Source: Phlegmacium glaucopus (Eukaryota > Basidiomycota > Agaricomycetes > Agaricales > Cortinariaceae). Taken from it: a DNA stretch of 64,000 nucleotides. The position numbers and the translations under genes are program-made. Shown in pieces: positions 9,031-23,000 of the stretch (position 1 is the first letter of the stretch; the number at the start of each line of letters is the position of its first letter). The notes beneath the pieces are model-generated. The model worked only from the letters and a program-made list of their open reading frames with translations, did not search any database and was not told where the DNA came from. The stretch is taken from NCBI GenBank assembly GCA_015039465.1, contig MU130695.1, forward strand, positions 645,394 through 709,393, written 5' to 3'.

Positions 9031-12000
9031 TGTAAAGCGTAGCGGTCACTGAGCCAAACAACATCGAGAGGTTAAGTGTCGAGCAGGCGTTCTTAGGGAC
9101 CCTGCGTTGCACGTCGAGCACCTCCCTAAACTCCGTAAACTCTTCAACGCCCTCGTCCGCCATCGCACCCATATCGTGCTCGAGTTCAACCCGGAGGTTG
9201 TACACGAACCCGAGCTCAACGACGAACCCATTGTGGAGGACACCAGTTGCCCAATGTCAAAGCGGAGAGCGGGACGCCTCTTCCTGTCCTGCGTTGTGCT
9301 CGAGCATCTCCCTAAACTCCAACGCCCTCGACCTCGTGCCCGTGTTCGTGTTCACCTCGGCCTCAATGCTAGACAACAACCCTACTTCAACGCATCCCGA
9401 TCTTGAAGAGGTATACAAAAGTGGCTGAATAAAGTCCTGTGTGACAGAAACGTGACAACGGTAACTTTCGTAGGAGTGACGTGAGGTGACGTGTCTACCA
9501 GCGGCCACTCCACGCTGTGATAGCAACTGGCCAGGAAACTCATCTCAGGCCTCAAATGGTTATCTTGTCACTCCCAAATATTTTAAAGCGAGATGGGATA
9601 CGAGCGAAATGGCCAAGTCCCACCGCGTTTAAAACCCACTTTCAACTTCCGTTTAACACTGAACAGAAGCTCCCCTGGCGGGTGACAATAGTAGTAAACC
9701 TGGATCTGAAAAAAAAAATCTCAATATATATGATATATGGACTCCCAACCTATAAACCCTCAAGACTCTCTGCTAGTGACTCCGAGGAAAGAGTGCGTCG
9801 GCATATCTTACGACACGACTGTCGAGGGAGAACTTCGATTTTATTTGACCAGCGCGATTAACTCTGGAGCTCGTTGTAACTGATTGCATGTCTATAGTAC
9901 CAAGGATACCGTATCCCCAGACTATCAAACTGGAGACGCTCTGGGTGTTTGCATAATTCTTTGCATCCTGGTTTCGGAACTCTGGTCTCTCCGGTTAAAG
10001 TTCCCTTGTACCTCTCCAAATTATTTAGAGTTGCCTGTTCTTCAGACCGACACTCGGACTGTATTAGAACCCGATTCTGTGCTTACGATGGACTCTTGTA
10101 GTTTGGGCTGTCATTGACTTGAAAGTCGGCTGAGTGCCAAAAAACATCACCAAAGCAACGGTGGTTATATTTGAAGTACAGAAAAAGATTGCGATAAGAA
10201 CAGGACCTTCAACGTCGAATCGACGAACACATACGTTACTATCATGGCTTCTGCACAAGACCTAGGTACACGTTTGGGCGAGTAACTATTATCTCATGGA
10301 AAAGAACAATGCGAAGGTTCGGATGCTGCCTCGCAGTGATGTCTCACAGCTGTCTACGATGCCTTCACCAGAAGTAGCATTTTTCGAGAAGATGGTGAAG
10401 AGAAAAGGACTTGCTTCACCACCGACTTCCGAGGTGACATTAACTTGCTATGTCATTTAGTATGGCGAAGCTCGGACTCTCCACCATGCCCAGTTATGCG
10501 GAACTCCCACCTCCATTCACAGGATGCCTTCTGCCCTGATCATGCTTGTTCTGTGGCGGCCGGACCGTTCGTTATCGGAATAGTGTGACAGGAGATGTTC
10601 GAGAGTGCGCAGTCGAAGATATTGGGGCAAAATGAAAGGAAGTTAGTATATGATTACGAACAAGGGCAGTGACGAGTAGATGAAAGATATCCTTGCTACG
10701 CGCCTGTAGCTGCATAGATCCGAATGCTATACATTTTCTTATTCACAAACTGTTTCAAAATGCCAGCGACGCCGGAGTTCTCACTCCTATGTAAGTGGCT
10801 GAGCTCAAAAACCTGTTATCGGCGTACTCGGACCATTAAAAAGATACTTTCTGAGGAGAACAGCCTTCCAATCCACGTAGGTCCTCTAAATATGGTCATG
10901 TCAATAATATGGATGTATGGGGTTCTCATGAAAAAAAAAAGTGTGAGAGTAGAGCTGAGTAGAGGCCATCCTGAGAGTTTCATTGAGAAGCTCCAAGTCT
11001 GGAAACTTGGGGGCCTTCGAAAAATGAAATTGCATGATTCGATGTAACGTTAGACCCAGCATAATGATCCTAAATTTATTTTTTTGTGATGTCGATTTTA
11101 GCTTTGGCTACACGGGAGTACACGGGACGACGAGAACTTAGTAACACCGGAACAGCTGATATACATCCACATAGAAGTTATTAGAACCAAACGACGTTCT
11201 GAGAATACACGCTGCTATGGGTGAAGCTCTCACACGCGTAATTTGAGAACACCGATTCGCTGGGCGATACTCACGCCGCGAAGAATTCTCTTCGCTATTA
11301 AGCCTTACGGAAAAAGTTCGGAATCCTAGCATGTACGGTGGGAAGCTGTGGGAAGAAAGGCTAAAAATCAAAGAGGACTCGGAGGGAGGCCCGAATTGAT
11401 CCGACATCCGGATTCTTGGTTGAATCATTCCGCCACGAAGTGTCCCCCCTGTGCAATTAAAGTATCAGTGAGAAAAGAAGTAAAAAGCCGTCTCACACTT
11501 ATTCATTCAGTATCCTATCTGCGGCTACAACGTTTTGGACAGATGGTGAAGCTCTTGAGGAATATCGAGAAATTACCATCAAGCGATGGTCTGCAAAGGT
11601 CGCATGAACCTCCTCGTCAGACGAGGTCAGACGTGTAACAGTGTATTCCACATTCTTTTCAACTTTCCCGAATAGGATGTATTACAAAGAAAATTTTTCG
11701 CTGTAGAACGATTCATTGTGAGTGTGGCAGCGCAAGGTTTCGTAGCTCCAACTCCAAAGGATGCCTCGGGGCACCACCACAGCCAAGGGAGTGAGAGAGT
11801 TTGACAGTACAATGAAAACACAGCGCGCGCGTGACCAAAGCGTGGGCTGGTGTAGTTGATCATGGGATAAGTGAATACTAAATACCAAGCTTGGAGACAA
11901 GGGACGAGGGGCCATAGCTCTTGAAGAGTAAGCAGGGTCTCTTACCGTTGAGAGAAAAAGCAGTGGCCATGTGCCTGCTTCCAAGACTTTGATGATATCG

Positions 12001-15000
12001 ATACGCCAAGCCCGTCAGTGTCACGTTCGAAATAAATATGGAACAGGAACGGACGGGGGAAATTTCGAAACCTGGTTATAAAACAATTGTCAATGGGATT
12101 CAGTTATTGACAACAAGTGAGAAATAAAGAGGAAAGCTCACAGCAGGGGCGAGAGTCAGAGAAGGCCAAGGCTGACCAAGGTCGAACAAGAATTTTCATA
12201 ATACTTATCCACTAATGGATAGATCATAGATGTACAAGTTGTTCGAACAGACCACAATTTGCAATGCTCCACAATGTCGCAATTTTGTGCAATGTTGTTA
12301 ACGAGATTAAGCAAGGTTGAAACATTGAGACGTTGATGCGTTGATATTTATAATTCAGATTGAGAGGATGTCGTCGAATGGAGAGAATTTATCCTTAAAA
12401 TGTGTGGTAAGCGGGGAGAACTCTAGGTAACTAGGGGTGGGGTAAGAGGCTAAGAGCGTATGAAACAAGTCTCCAGTTGTCTTCCGTATCAGTCCCGTAT
12501 CCGTATCTCGCCACTTTTTGATCTAAAACTTTTTGTACTTTTTTTACAGATTTAAAAATGGAAATCGTGGAAAACTGATGGAGGGTCCGGCCTGGCCTAT
12601 GTATATGTATAAATTAAGTGACAGTATACAATTGGCGACTTGGACATGCCACATATGGAGAAATCCAAGTTTTTTTTTTCAAATTCCTCTACAGAGATCC
12701 TTGTGAAGTTCCATTCCAATTTTCACCCCCATCGAGTTCAAAGAAGGGACATTTTGATCAACTTCAACACAAAGGGTTGCACAGCCTATAGGTTGGGGGG
12801 TCAAAACTGCACACATTGGAGTCAGCGTGCAAGAAACACGGGAGTAGTAGGGTCAAGATGTTTTCGAAATCCGGTAATCAATCCTTCAACTTGAAGCTCA
12901 AATTCAATAGATATCTGGGCCTAATGAATATTCAATATTTGCTCTAGTTTGTTCATTTTATTAACCGACAGTAAGTCTCCTCAACTGTCTAGATTGCCGG
13001 TTTTCTCAAAATTCATTCAATGGAGCCAGTGGAACTCGTCTCCTGGTCGGCGCTCCATGCAATCTAGTATTGAATTTATTTGAGCAAGAAGAAACATAGA
13101 TGGTGTGATATACCTTAAGACCTACTTACCCTGAAATGTCCCATTGGTTTAAGAATATCACGGTCCTGAATCCTGATTCACGGATCCTAGAAAAATGCGC
13201 CCAGAGAAAAAAAAATGCAGACATTCAACTGTTACCGAGGGTTATGATCATCGAATCCCCGCGGACGGACCCAGCACATCGTTAATCCCGTTAAAAAACC
13301 ACTTTTTTTTGAAATTTCATGATCAGCGATTCATACCCATGTAAATTAAGCATCGTACTGTATTAAGTCTAGTGCACTTTCAATTGATGGAACTTTGGGA
13401 TGAGTCAAGTATGTATCTTATTTCCGAGTTTCAGAACACCGGCATAAGCAGGGAGCTAAGCAGGGTTGCACAAGTAAGGGATTTCTAAATGTATTATACC
13501 AAGACTTTCACTTGAGTTTCGTCGCACCTGCCGCAGCTGCGACGTGTGAGTCCGTCGGCACTTGTGAGTCTTTGACATTAAATTTCGAATACAAGGAACC
13601 CTATATATACGGAACATATAGAGGCATTTTTCGTCTGGGAGCTATCATGCTCAGTTGGGAAACCTGAAAAAAAAAAAAATCATGATTGTCTCTACACCTT
13701 AGTCAATCATCTCGTTAACCTATATAAGAAACTTATATTACCGGCCTCCTAAATACGGTCATATTCACCTTCTGGGATGGTACGGAACGGCAGGCCCGGC
13801 CTGCGGTGGGTTACGGACTCGGATCAGAAACCGGTCCTTCCTTTGTGTGTGACTTTCGGATTTGTTCTTCCTCCCCGCTAAGTACTAAATATGATGCTCA
13901 TTTGATTATCATCATCATCACCAAGCGCTTTTCAGGTTTCATTTTAACCCACCCCACCCCTTCCTCCAAATATCATTGTTGGAGAAAAAAAGATGGCAGA
14001 TGATGATATTTCACCGTATTGTATGTGTGTGTGATATTTGCTTCTAGATCCTCCCCTGACATTGACATGAGAGAGTCGAGGGGATTGTTGTATACAATTC
14101 AGTTTCAAAAGGTTCGTACATGCATATATACATACCATATAGTATGTGGGGTTGATGGAAAAAAAATAGAAACGTTTGAGGCCGAGGCCTGTCGCATGCC
14201 ACAATATGCCAAACCAGTAAAATAGCCGTCGGTTGGGCGAAGCGTGTTGGAAAAAGGAAAAAGAAAAACTTCGACAATTTTTCGAAGCAAGGCTCGCTTA
14301 AACATAGGGCAACCAACATTTTCATAATATGCTCCAAGTGGCTCCAAGTGGCTCCAACTGAGAAATCAAGTTCCGAGATAAACCAGAATAATACAGTAAT
14401 AATACCCTCTCTCCACAGCTCTCCACTGATCATGGTATCATGTTTCAGCAACAACCCATATATATATATATATATCATAATTTGATCAAGTTCGAAGTTT
14501 GGAGTTGGCAAGTGGATAGATAATCAATATAGGGTCCGTAACTGGTTTTTTTCTCTGCACAGGTTTTCCGTATGTGCACGCATATGCAACTGATGAAACT
14601 CGACATTCGACGACAGAGCACAGCAATATTGCAGAGCCTCCTCGTCATGCGTGGGTTCGGTCGATTCTAGCCACCGTGGTGGTGTGATTGATATATGGCC
14701 TGACGTTAGAGGGTGAGAAGGTCATGCATTCTTGGCTGTTCGCTACTACTACGTGTTACAAACCGGTGTATAAAAAAAAACATGAACGGCATCAAAACAA
14801 AACAAAAAAAAACTCAATCATCATCATCATGCATTCACAAGGTCAGGCATACCGCCTTCCTATGTTCAAGTGGAGAGGTGGATATTCATCAAAAAACTCC
14901 AATAAGAACAAATGGAAGGTCTTTTTTTATTGAACAAAAAGCCGCTCTGTCAGGAGGTTGCCCAGGTTGCAACGAGTCAGCTGGCCTCGAATGGGATGTG

Positions 15001-16001
15001 TATCATGAATGGAAGAGTTTTTACTTTTGGATGAAGGCCGTGAGATAGTCGATGAGAAATTGATCATGATGGAGAACTACGGGCTTTTTTACATATAGAG
15101 GCTTTCAGGGTAATGCACCGCTGCGCATGCGAAAGTAAAAAAAAAAAGTGTTATGTATTGGAAAAAGGCAAGTCAACCAATTGTGTAAAAAGCCGCAGTT
15201 CGTTTCTGTACTTCTGATTGCGCAAGACCTCGTGAATCATAATCGGGGGGTTAGGATGTGTAATGAAGAATTCGAAGGGTTTGGAGCTTATGCTATTTTT
15301 CTACTGGTTTCCAATTCGACCTGCAAACGCTAAAAACCGAGGTTCTTTCTCAGTGGCGCGCGATATTACACACAGCGATTATCGATAAATTGGATGGATA
15401 GCAAGTTACATTGAGAATGGATTTCCCACCGATATCACAAATAGGAGTCAAGTAGATATCGATAATACGTATTGTAAGCTGGGAAGGGCAACTAGGTACT
15501 GAAGATTTATAAGGATGATATGATAGATTAAAAACACGTTGTATACAGTAAGTAGGATTTGGAATGGGATAAGAGACGATAAGGACCGTCTTTCATTTTT
15601 TTTGGGAGTCCGCAAAGTATGAATGGGAGATATGGTACAAATGGTGATGTGGCTGCATTGATGTAGAAGCCAATTAGGAATAGTAACAGGTACGATTAAG
15701 AATAAGTTGGACCAGAGTCTTGAAGTATTCAAGGGGGAGGGTCTGAGATGATTGATGAATGAAGATGAGTGCCGATGACCGTATGTGTGAATAGATAGAT
15801 ATAAGGGGGGCGTGTGAGCGCGACCAAAAGGAAAGGAGACGTTATTGTTGTTGACGTGCGTCTACCATCGCGAGAGCAAGGTGCAGACGACCGTGGAAAG
15901 GGGCGACGAAGCTGATTCCGCTTACGTGTAGATGCGGAGAAGAAAGTTGTTGTTGGAAGGGAAATGGTGTGAGATAATGACTGGAATGACTTGTGGAACA
16001 C
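9031..16001. other. Gene-poor intergenic region with simple repeats
   Basis: No ORF or exon chain with recognisable motifs was found. 9060-9440 is GC-richer and holds imperfect direct repeats around CTCCCTAAACTCC and CAACGCCCTCG; all frames are open there by composition, so its ORFs are not trusted. 14331-14360 holds about three copies of a 10-bp unit GCTCCAAGTG, and 14457-14475 is a (TA)n run. The 14044-14511 minus ORF is rich in Phe/Ile/Tyr and unlike any family I know. Bases near 16001 are probably 3' untranslated sequence of the zinc-finger gene. Confidence 0.45.
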
Positions 16002-16765
16002 TTATTCGAAAGCGTACTCCACTGCCACGGAACATGCTTCATTGGATTGAGCATCTCGTCCATGTTGACGCAGACTTTGCCGTGTGGGAAAGCAGGCATC
16101 ACAAGCAGGACAGGAATGCATTCCTAGTCCGAGTGAGATGATACTGCGGTCAGAACACACGCTGGAAGCCGAGCCCGATGAGCGTGAGCGTTTTGATGTG
16201 TGAGAGATCTAGAGGTGTAGCCGATTAGAAAATGCTAAGGTGAGTGTGTGTGAGTAAGATAGCATACATTATCGTCATTGTCAAGGATGTGCTGTTCCAT
16301 CTCTTCCAACTTTCGTTTTAGTGAAGTTGAATCTGGGATGAATAATTAATGAGACGATTAGAAGGGTACTGAGTGGCACATACCGGAGATGAGCTGAGGA
16401 GACTGTTCTCTCCATAGCAGTATACGCTTCATTCTTCCTGAGAAAGTATCTGTTGTTGTTGTTCTTGGAGACAGAGGGACCTCCATTTCGTCGAGTGGCA
16501 CATCAGAGGAGCAGTATGATGAGCCAATGGATTCCTCTTCCTCCTCCTCCTCCTCCTCCTCTTCTTCTTCTTCTTCAAAGGACGACGACGATGAGGATGC
16601 TGCTGAACTTGAGTTTATGACGGAGGAAATACGACGTGGTGGGGGTGAAGCGACCTCGACGAGCTCGATGACTCTGTGTGGTTGACGGAGATATAGATTG
16701 CCTGAGATGATTTTATTATCTTCGTTATGAATGAAGATATCTGATGAGATGTGTTGTTCGAACAT
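16002..16765 (-). CDS. C2HC zinc-finger protein with acidic tract, 217 aa, three exons
   Basis: Exons on the minus strand: 16765-16384, 16332-16268, 16208-16002; introns of 51 and 59 bp are GT-AG and in frame. The N-terminal part has Ser-rich segments and a run of about 17 Glu, encoded by CTC/TTC repeats at 16540-16576 on the plus strand. Exon 2 encodes a short charged helix (LKRKLEEMEQHI). Exon 3 has a Ser-rich stretch and then CDACFPTRQSLRQHG with a Cys further on (SNEAC), which is a C-x2-C-x11-H-x8-C finger at residues about 187-208. The protein ends VAVEYAFE. The tail, from the finger to the final E, is of a type I recall from basidiomycete nuclear proteins, so DNA or protein binding in the nucleus is likely; the target is unknown. 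It lies 272 bp downstream of the MKT1-like gene on the same strand. The start is the first ATG of the open frame. Confidence 0.72.
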
Positions 16766-17037
16766 TGTTGGAGGGGGGGAGTAATGGAACTCGGCGGTGA
16801 CATGTGCATTTTTGTAGTCGTTTGGGAGAGTCGCATAAAAAAAAAAACAGCGGTAACAGCAAAAGGGATCTGAGATCGGGTAAAAATGATTTTCTCATCT
16901 GGTCCCATTTGGGAAGTGTTAAATCGAGATCTCTCCAATAAACACGGACTCCCAGACTGCACATCTCCTTATGTTCTATCCATTTTAATTGCAATTGTGT
17001 CAATCTTATCGTCTCACGCCATCCCTGTCTCCTAATT

Positions 17038-20002
17038 CTAAGGCCTCATGGGAGCAAGCCAAACTTCAGCGGCTTCAAATTGCTCAATCAACTCGGTCAA
17101 CACTGCACTCTCAGAATGCAAATGTCGCATCGCAGCAAGTGCCTGGTAATTAATTTAAATTAAATTAAATATCACAACAAGTCACAAAATATTCAACTCA
17201 CCAAGTCCCAAAATCGGAATCCTCTTTCAACTTCAAGTTTAGGCGATTTGACACCAGGGAACGTTTCCTCGCAGAGATCAAGAGCCATTTCTTTTGCCAC
17301 TTGTACACCGGGCGCGTTGGGATCCCGAACTCTGGTCCCATTGTTAATGTGGGTAAGGGCGTCCAAGTACACCTTTGCCAAGACACCAAATCCAGTGTTC
17401 ACCTCCGTCTGGAAAGGAAGAGAGAGCGTGATATCCAAGAAATCATCCCGGGCCCGTCGTGCGTCGTTCCGGAGAAGCATATTTAACGAGGTTACCTCCA
17501 ATAACGTTCTCAGCGCTCGAGTCAAGGATCGTACGAAAGAATTGAACACAAGTAGTTCCCGGGACAACGGAGCGGACCACGGCACAGGCTGCGAAAATAA
17601 AAAAATATGGGTCATCAATTTCTCAAGTCCTATTTTGGTGGAACCGCGGAAGCGACGTCCCGTCCAAATAAAAAGTCGACATACCTTGAAGTTCAATGGG
17701 ACGATGCTGAGAACTCGCATGACTAACAGCATACACTTCTTCTCTTCGTCTATACAAGGATAAAAGATAACGTGAGAGTCCGCCTCACATCGGTGATGAC
17801 AAACATACCTGTTCCAAAACTCGGCCCTCCACTGAATGCCCGACCAGACCACAAGTGACCATGCATGACGCCTGCCCTCACTAGTTCCAAGAACAAGTAG
17901 AGAGGGTCTTGGAATTTATCATTGAGCCGAGCAAATTTAATCGTATTGTACATCGCCCGAGCCAATGGGGAGTGCGTATGCGAGTTAAGCAAGAACCTGC
18001 AGGCGGTGATAGAATCAAAAGTCAGCAACCATAAAATTAAATATGATGGGCAACAACGGGAAGAAGTATTGATGACATGGTCTCATGCAACCAAAGCCAG
18101 AAATAGATTGAAAAGAGCTCACCCTCTCAGCTCAAGGAAGCGCCAAATCACATTGGCTACTATTTCGTCCCTTTTGTCGAGTGGAGGGGGTGGAGGCGTA
18201 CTCTTGCCCTTGGTACGGTTGGCAAGTCGCTCCGTGGCAGTCGCACCTAAGCACAGTGCGAAATCGAGCGTAGCTGACTAGAAAAAGAGAAGCCACGGCG
18301 GGAGAGGCAAAGGAGATGGGAACAAAAAAGGAAAAATTAGTTTAACTTAATCATAGACCATCTTTTCCCAGGCAGTACAGCTAAAGAACGGAGCTTACGT
18401 TCTGCCTCCTCAACTCGTCTTCGACAACGACTGATGGAACGTGCCACCCAGTGACACGCTCGGCAAGCTGAGCCGTCTGAGGCGCATTGTGCTGAATGAA
18501 CCTGGGGTTGTGCGAATTGGGTTGTTCGAACCAGAAAAGACCTTGAACCTTCTTGCCACTCCAAAAAGTATGAGCAATGCTGCTTACAAGGGCCAAAGAA
18601 GTGGCCCTCGGTCCGGTTTGGCCTTCCGTTATAACTTCTTTGACAAAGCGTTTATATTCGTTGGTTTCCCCATTGTCCAGGGGCGGATTTTCTACAATTT
18701 GTCCAGTGGTAAGCCAGACAAGAGCTTGCGGGCCCAGAAGACCGCGCGAGAGATAAAAGTAGATTTCGTCAGGCAGCCGGTGTGTAAATATCTCTTGCAA
18801 ATCCTGTGGGATATCCGCGGCCGTAGGATGGTGATGATTCGAATGCCCATGAGCGGGGTTGGTGATAGCCAACGGCAACGGCAAAACTGTGCCTTCGGAT
18901 GAGAGAATCAAGGAGTATTTTATCATCGCGCGTGTACGAGCAAAGTGATCAGCATACTGAATTGTCTTTACCGCGGGATGGTCGGAGAAAGCCTGGACAG
19001 CTGCATGACCTGACTTGTAATATTTGACTATGTCAACGGTTGCTTTTAGGGCATGCTCATGGACAGTGGGAGGGAAAGGGGGTGAGTGATCGAAACCAAC
19101 GAGGATACCGATGTCCAGGAACTGGTCTTCCGATACGGAGAGCTCCTGCATGAAAGTCCGCTTAGACGTGTATTGAAACGATGGGTTCACAGAAGTCAGA
19201 TCAAGGGACGTAATCAGTTTATCAACGCCTGGGTACAGAAGAGTATCTGTTGGCCCAAAAATTGCATGGATGTAGGATTTGTGATGACGTTGGAGATAAA
19301 TCAGCTGTGAATTCAAGTGCAAATCAGCATTTTTATTCTTTTAAAGAAAAAAAAGAAACAAGTGCGTCCTTTGAAAGGACGGACGGCGAGAAGAAGCCAG
19401 TGTGGGAATGAAAATCGCATACCTGAGCCCAAGCAAGGTATGGCGCGATGAGGAACTCGACGTTTCGATGTTTAAAAATCCTCAAGACCATCCTCCATAA
19501 GTCCCACTGAGCGAAGTTGCTTCTTCCCTCAAATAATTTTGTGGCTGCTTCCTCCTGTCCCTGCTCGTATCTGGCCCACGCGTCACGTCTGTCCCTGCAT
19601 GCCTCGACGTGTTCTGAGTGGTGGTGTTGCTTCCAGCGTTTGTTAGGAAGGAGTCCTGGGAATACAAAGACGGGTTTTATTCGCAATTTTTCGAGTGCAC
19701 GTAAATCGGATTCGATGCGTTGGGTGAGCGCTAAAGGCAGTCCACCAGTTGCAGCCAGCAACGGTTCACGAGATGGAGGGTTGTCCATCAACAATTGAAG
19801 ATAATAAGAGGCATCGATACCAAGACGCGAATCCGAAAGTACAGAGAGAGGAAGAGTCTGAAAATGTTTTCGTTCAAAAAGATGGTCTGCGAAAAAAAAG
19901 GAAGAAGGGATTCGCGATTTAGTACGTTTAGAATAGCGTTTGGACGTCTCAAAGTCCATTGTATAACTAAGTTTTCTCACTTTCAAGGTGCTTGATAGGC
20001 AT
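17038..20002 (-). CDS. MKT1: MKT1-like post-transcriptional regulator (XPG/PIN-type fold), 763 aa, eight exons
   Basis: Exons on the minus strand: 20002-19981, 19886-19423, 19304-18399, 18277-18123, 17996-17809, 17749-17685, 17588-17202, 17142-17038. All junctions are GT-AG and in frame and sum to 2292 nt. The N-terminus (MPIKHLE, then LGIDASYYL at residues 29-37 and KPVFVFPGLLPNKR) is an XPG N-terminal domain. APYLAWAQLIYLQ and LDIGILVGFDHSP correspond to the XPG-I part, and the rest matches Mkt1 N- and C-terminal domains. In yeast Mkt1 binds Pbp1 and controls translation and stability of specific mRNAs in the cytoplasm; the nuclease site is usually degenerate. The tiny first exon (22 nt) was chosen because it restores the family N-terminus. 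The longer open frame from 20076 reads through intron 1 and is rejected. The gene looks intact. Confidence 0.88.
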
Positions 20003-23000
20003 TGGAGGCTAGTCTTTGGCGCTGTGGGCGTTTGAGCGCAAACGGTTGGTGGTCTTGTCCCAGCAAAAGGCGTCACAACAGACAGGCGTGTTGGATTAGC
20101 TTAAGTAAGCATCCGAACTTGACAGCAGAAAGCCATCATTCATCGATAGCCTCTCATCCGAGTCCAGATATCATAGCCATCCTTTTTCAAGTTGACTGGT
20201 CTTTGTGTCTTTCCTTAGCGATTGGCTGCGCACGCTGCATAGGTGAGGCTGGACGATCAAGCACCGCCGCATGATCATGATATGGCCTGAGACCATCAAA
20301 ATGATGGATGGTTCGTACCCTTGAATGCTGCACGCTTTTCAAGAACACGTTTATATTGGGTTCAATCTTCCAAGGACATTGCAAAGGTCCGCTCATCAGT
20401 GAATTCGGAACCGCAGCTATCTCCCATACACATGACAGAGATAGAAATTCAATATCCACAGCTTTGGTTCAGCGCTCATGGCATCTGCCTATTTTCTTGT
20501 GCGGTCGGCCCCCTAGTTGGACTAAATTTTGTCTGCGCAGCCTTGCTCTTTTCCCACCTCCAATGGGTTCCTATTACAACGGACACACTAAAATTCGCCT
20601 GGGCCTTTTTTGGGGTACCTTGTCCTTATTCTCAAACCCTTAATACAACCATTCTTGGATCCGATACATCCTATAGACTTTCCTGCTGACCGCAGCTCAT
20701 CCTAATCATCTGACTGAAAAGGGCGCATCTTGTTCAAGCATAGACAGGCTGTTTACTTATATGCTGCACTCTTTAAGCTCTGTGTTGCTCTGTTGATTAC
20801 TCGATCCTACTTGATCATGTTATCGGTCAATAAACCTACACACCAGGCCAGGGAGGTATGCTCGCCGCACATACTAGCGATAGATCCGATATCTATTGTC
20901 TTCATCCGGGAATAAGTACTATATCGTTTTGGGCTCTTAGGGAACATATCTTTGCGTCTCTCCCCATTTAGTCTTCCATGACTCCCGCGAAACTGGAAAA
21001 ATGCGCTTTTTGGTCCTCAGGGGTTCGCTGATGACCCCACCGTTCTTTCAAAATGCTATGTACATACGTACATTGGGTCGCGGAAAGTCGCTCATGAGCC
21101 TCCCTCTCATGTCAGCTTTTCCCTCATCATCGGGCGAAGTCGCGCGCCACGAATAATGCTATAATTAACGTTAGCTTGGCCTCGAGAATCGGGGGGAGCA
21201 AGCTGTCGCACTCTGGACCTTCTTATCCGTCAAAGAACTTCCAACGACATCGTGGAAACCCAAATCCCATAATATGCCACAACGAGGTCAGATGACTATA
21301 AATATTGACATATCCTGGCTTGGCTTTGATCCGGCAGGACGAAGGACCTTAGCACACAGCGACTAGTAAGTATGTTAACCGATGAGGGAGACGACTATTT
21401 AATATGCCTGAGGCTGCCTCGTGTCTTGACTCTTTACAGGTACTTCATCACTTATGTCTGCCTGATGACCCAAGGAGCCAGCCTGATCTAGACCTCTGGA
21501 AACTGGCCCCCACGATATTCAGGGAGAAGTCAAGATAGATGTCTAACCGGTAAGCAAAATTTTGGCCGTCTATGTATGCATGTTTCCTATGCTTTGGCGT
21601 GTAAATTGCTTAATATATCAGTCAAGTTTCCATGTACCCCAATGATGAATGGAAATACATTTCAAGTCAAACTCTAACATCAGAATATAGTCGCAATGTT
21701 GATCACATGAATTAAATGAAGTCGTGCCACTTATCTACTCGGTCCACTTACACGGTATACCAAGACTGAACGAAAAGGGTGACTGATTTGGACTTTAAGT
21801 TGAACTGGTGCCCATGAGGTGGATTCTTATTGGCTGGTGTAAGCCTACTTACTAGCTTGACAGAGCGAGGCTTGCTTGCCGAAGTTGCCGTCAATCGATT
21901 CACAGCCTCGGCGTTTTAAAATCGCCTATCCTGAGAGAAAGAGTATATAATGATCAAATTACCCAATGACATACTGCAGATTTATTTATTTAGAACCCGA
22001 GGTATTATTGTCGCCCCCATGAGGCGTCAGATGATACCGCTTGGGAAGGCCGGTATCGGAAACTACAAGACCATCAGCGCATTAGCACGTCGGAGGGGTG
22101 AGCAGTATTTTTGGTTTTTGAAAGCAGGGGACAAGAATAATTACTAACTTACTGGCCGAGAAACGGTATTCCGAGGCATCAGGACCTACGAGAGCATGCT
22201 TGCAGATGGGGCGAAGGACGCTTATATATTGATACCAAGCGTATCGACGCTCGCTATAATAAGAATTCCGCATGTTTAGGATCCCAAACGCAATGAGGTA
22301 ATTTAAATTTGGATTGAGTAACTTACGATTATCAGCAAATCAAGATAGTTTTACTTAGATAAATGGTTATAGAGAGGTGGTAAGTAGGCCTTCAACAGGC
22401 CAGCACGCATTTCGTATTGGATTCTAGACCATAAGCGGCTCTTTGGCGGGTCTCTGTCTCCGAGTGCTGTGTACAATTTGAATCAGAAGGAGACAGGTGT
22501 ACGTTGCCGTAGAGACTTCGAATTTCGATCTGTTGCATAGCACAGCATAAATCTCCCGACATTGATACCAGCAGTCCCCGCCACAATGTGCCAGAAATAC
22601 ATTCAAGTTGTGGGGAAGCATTTAGCCCAGATTGTCTATAGATATCTTGTGGACCAAAACAAGACAACTCTATGAGGCTATCCATGAAAGAGCCGAGTTC
22701 CATGGACAACTGAGCGGTTCCCATTCTCACAAGATTCACCTGACGAACAGTTAGTATAGCGGTTAGTGCGGACAGCGACTCGGACAGTGAGTGGCAATTG
22801 AAGACCAGCCAAACGTAACCACGGAGTTGACAGATGTACCAAGCATCGCAAAGCCATAGATTCAGAAGAAAGCCACGACAGCGATCATGGACAATTAAAA
22901 TAGTATCACTTGACCCTCATCTTATCAACGAACTGACTGAAGGTGAGACGTTTCTAGGGACCCAGCGTCGAATCCGACTGTAATTGGGGGTAGAAAGGGT

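Noticed and set aside
9107..9406. 99-codon ORF with repeated EHLPKL
   Set aside because: GC-rich imperfect repeat open in several frames on both strands; no start context, introns or homology I can name.
14044..14511. 155-codon minus ORF
   Set aside because: Skewed aromatic/aliphatic composition from TA- and TTC-rich DNA, including a (TA)n run; no domain.
16540..16576. CTC/TTC microsatellite considered as a CRISPR-like or regulatory repeat
   Set aside because: It encodes the poly-Glu run of the zinc-finger protein; no spacer-repeat structure is present anywhere in the window.
22750..22785. Sequence like the 5' half of a tRNA (TTAGTATAGCGGTTAGTGC)
   Set aside because: No B box or T-arm follows within the right distance, so no tRNA is called.
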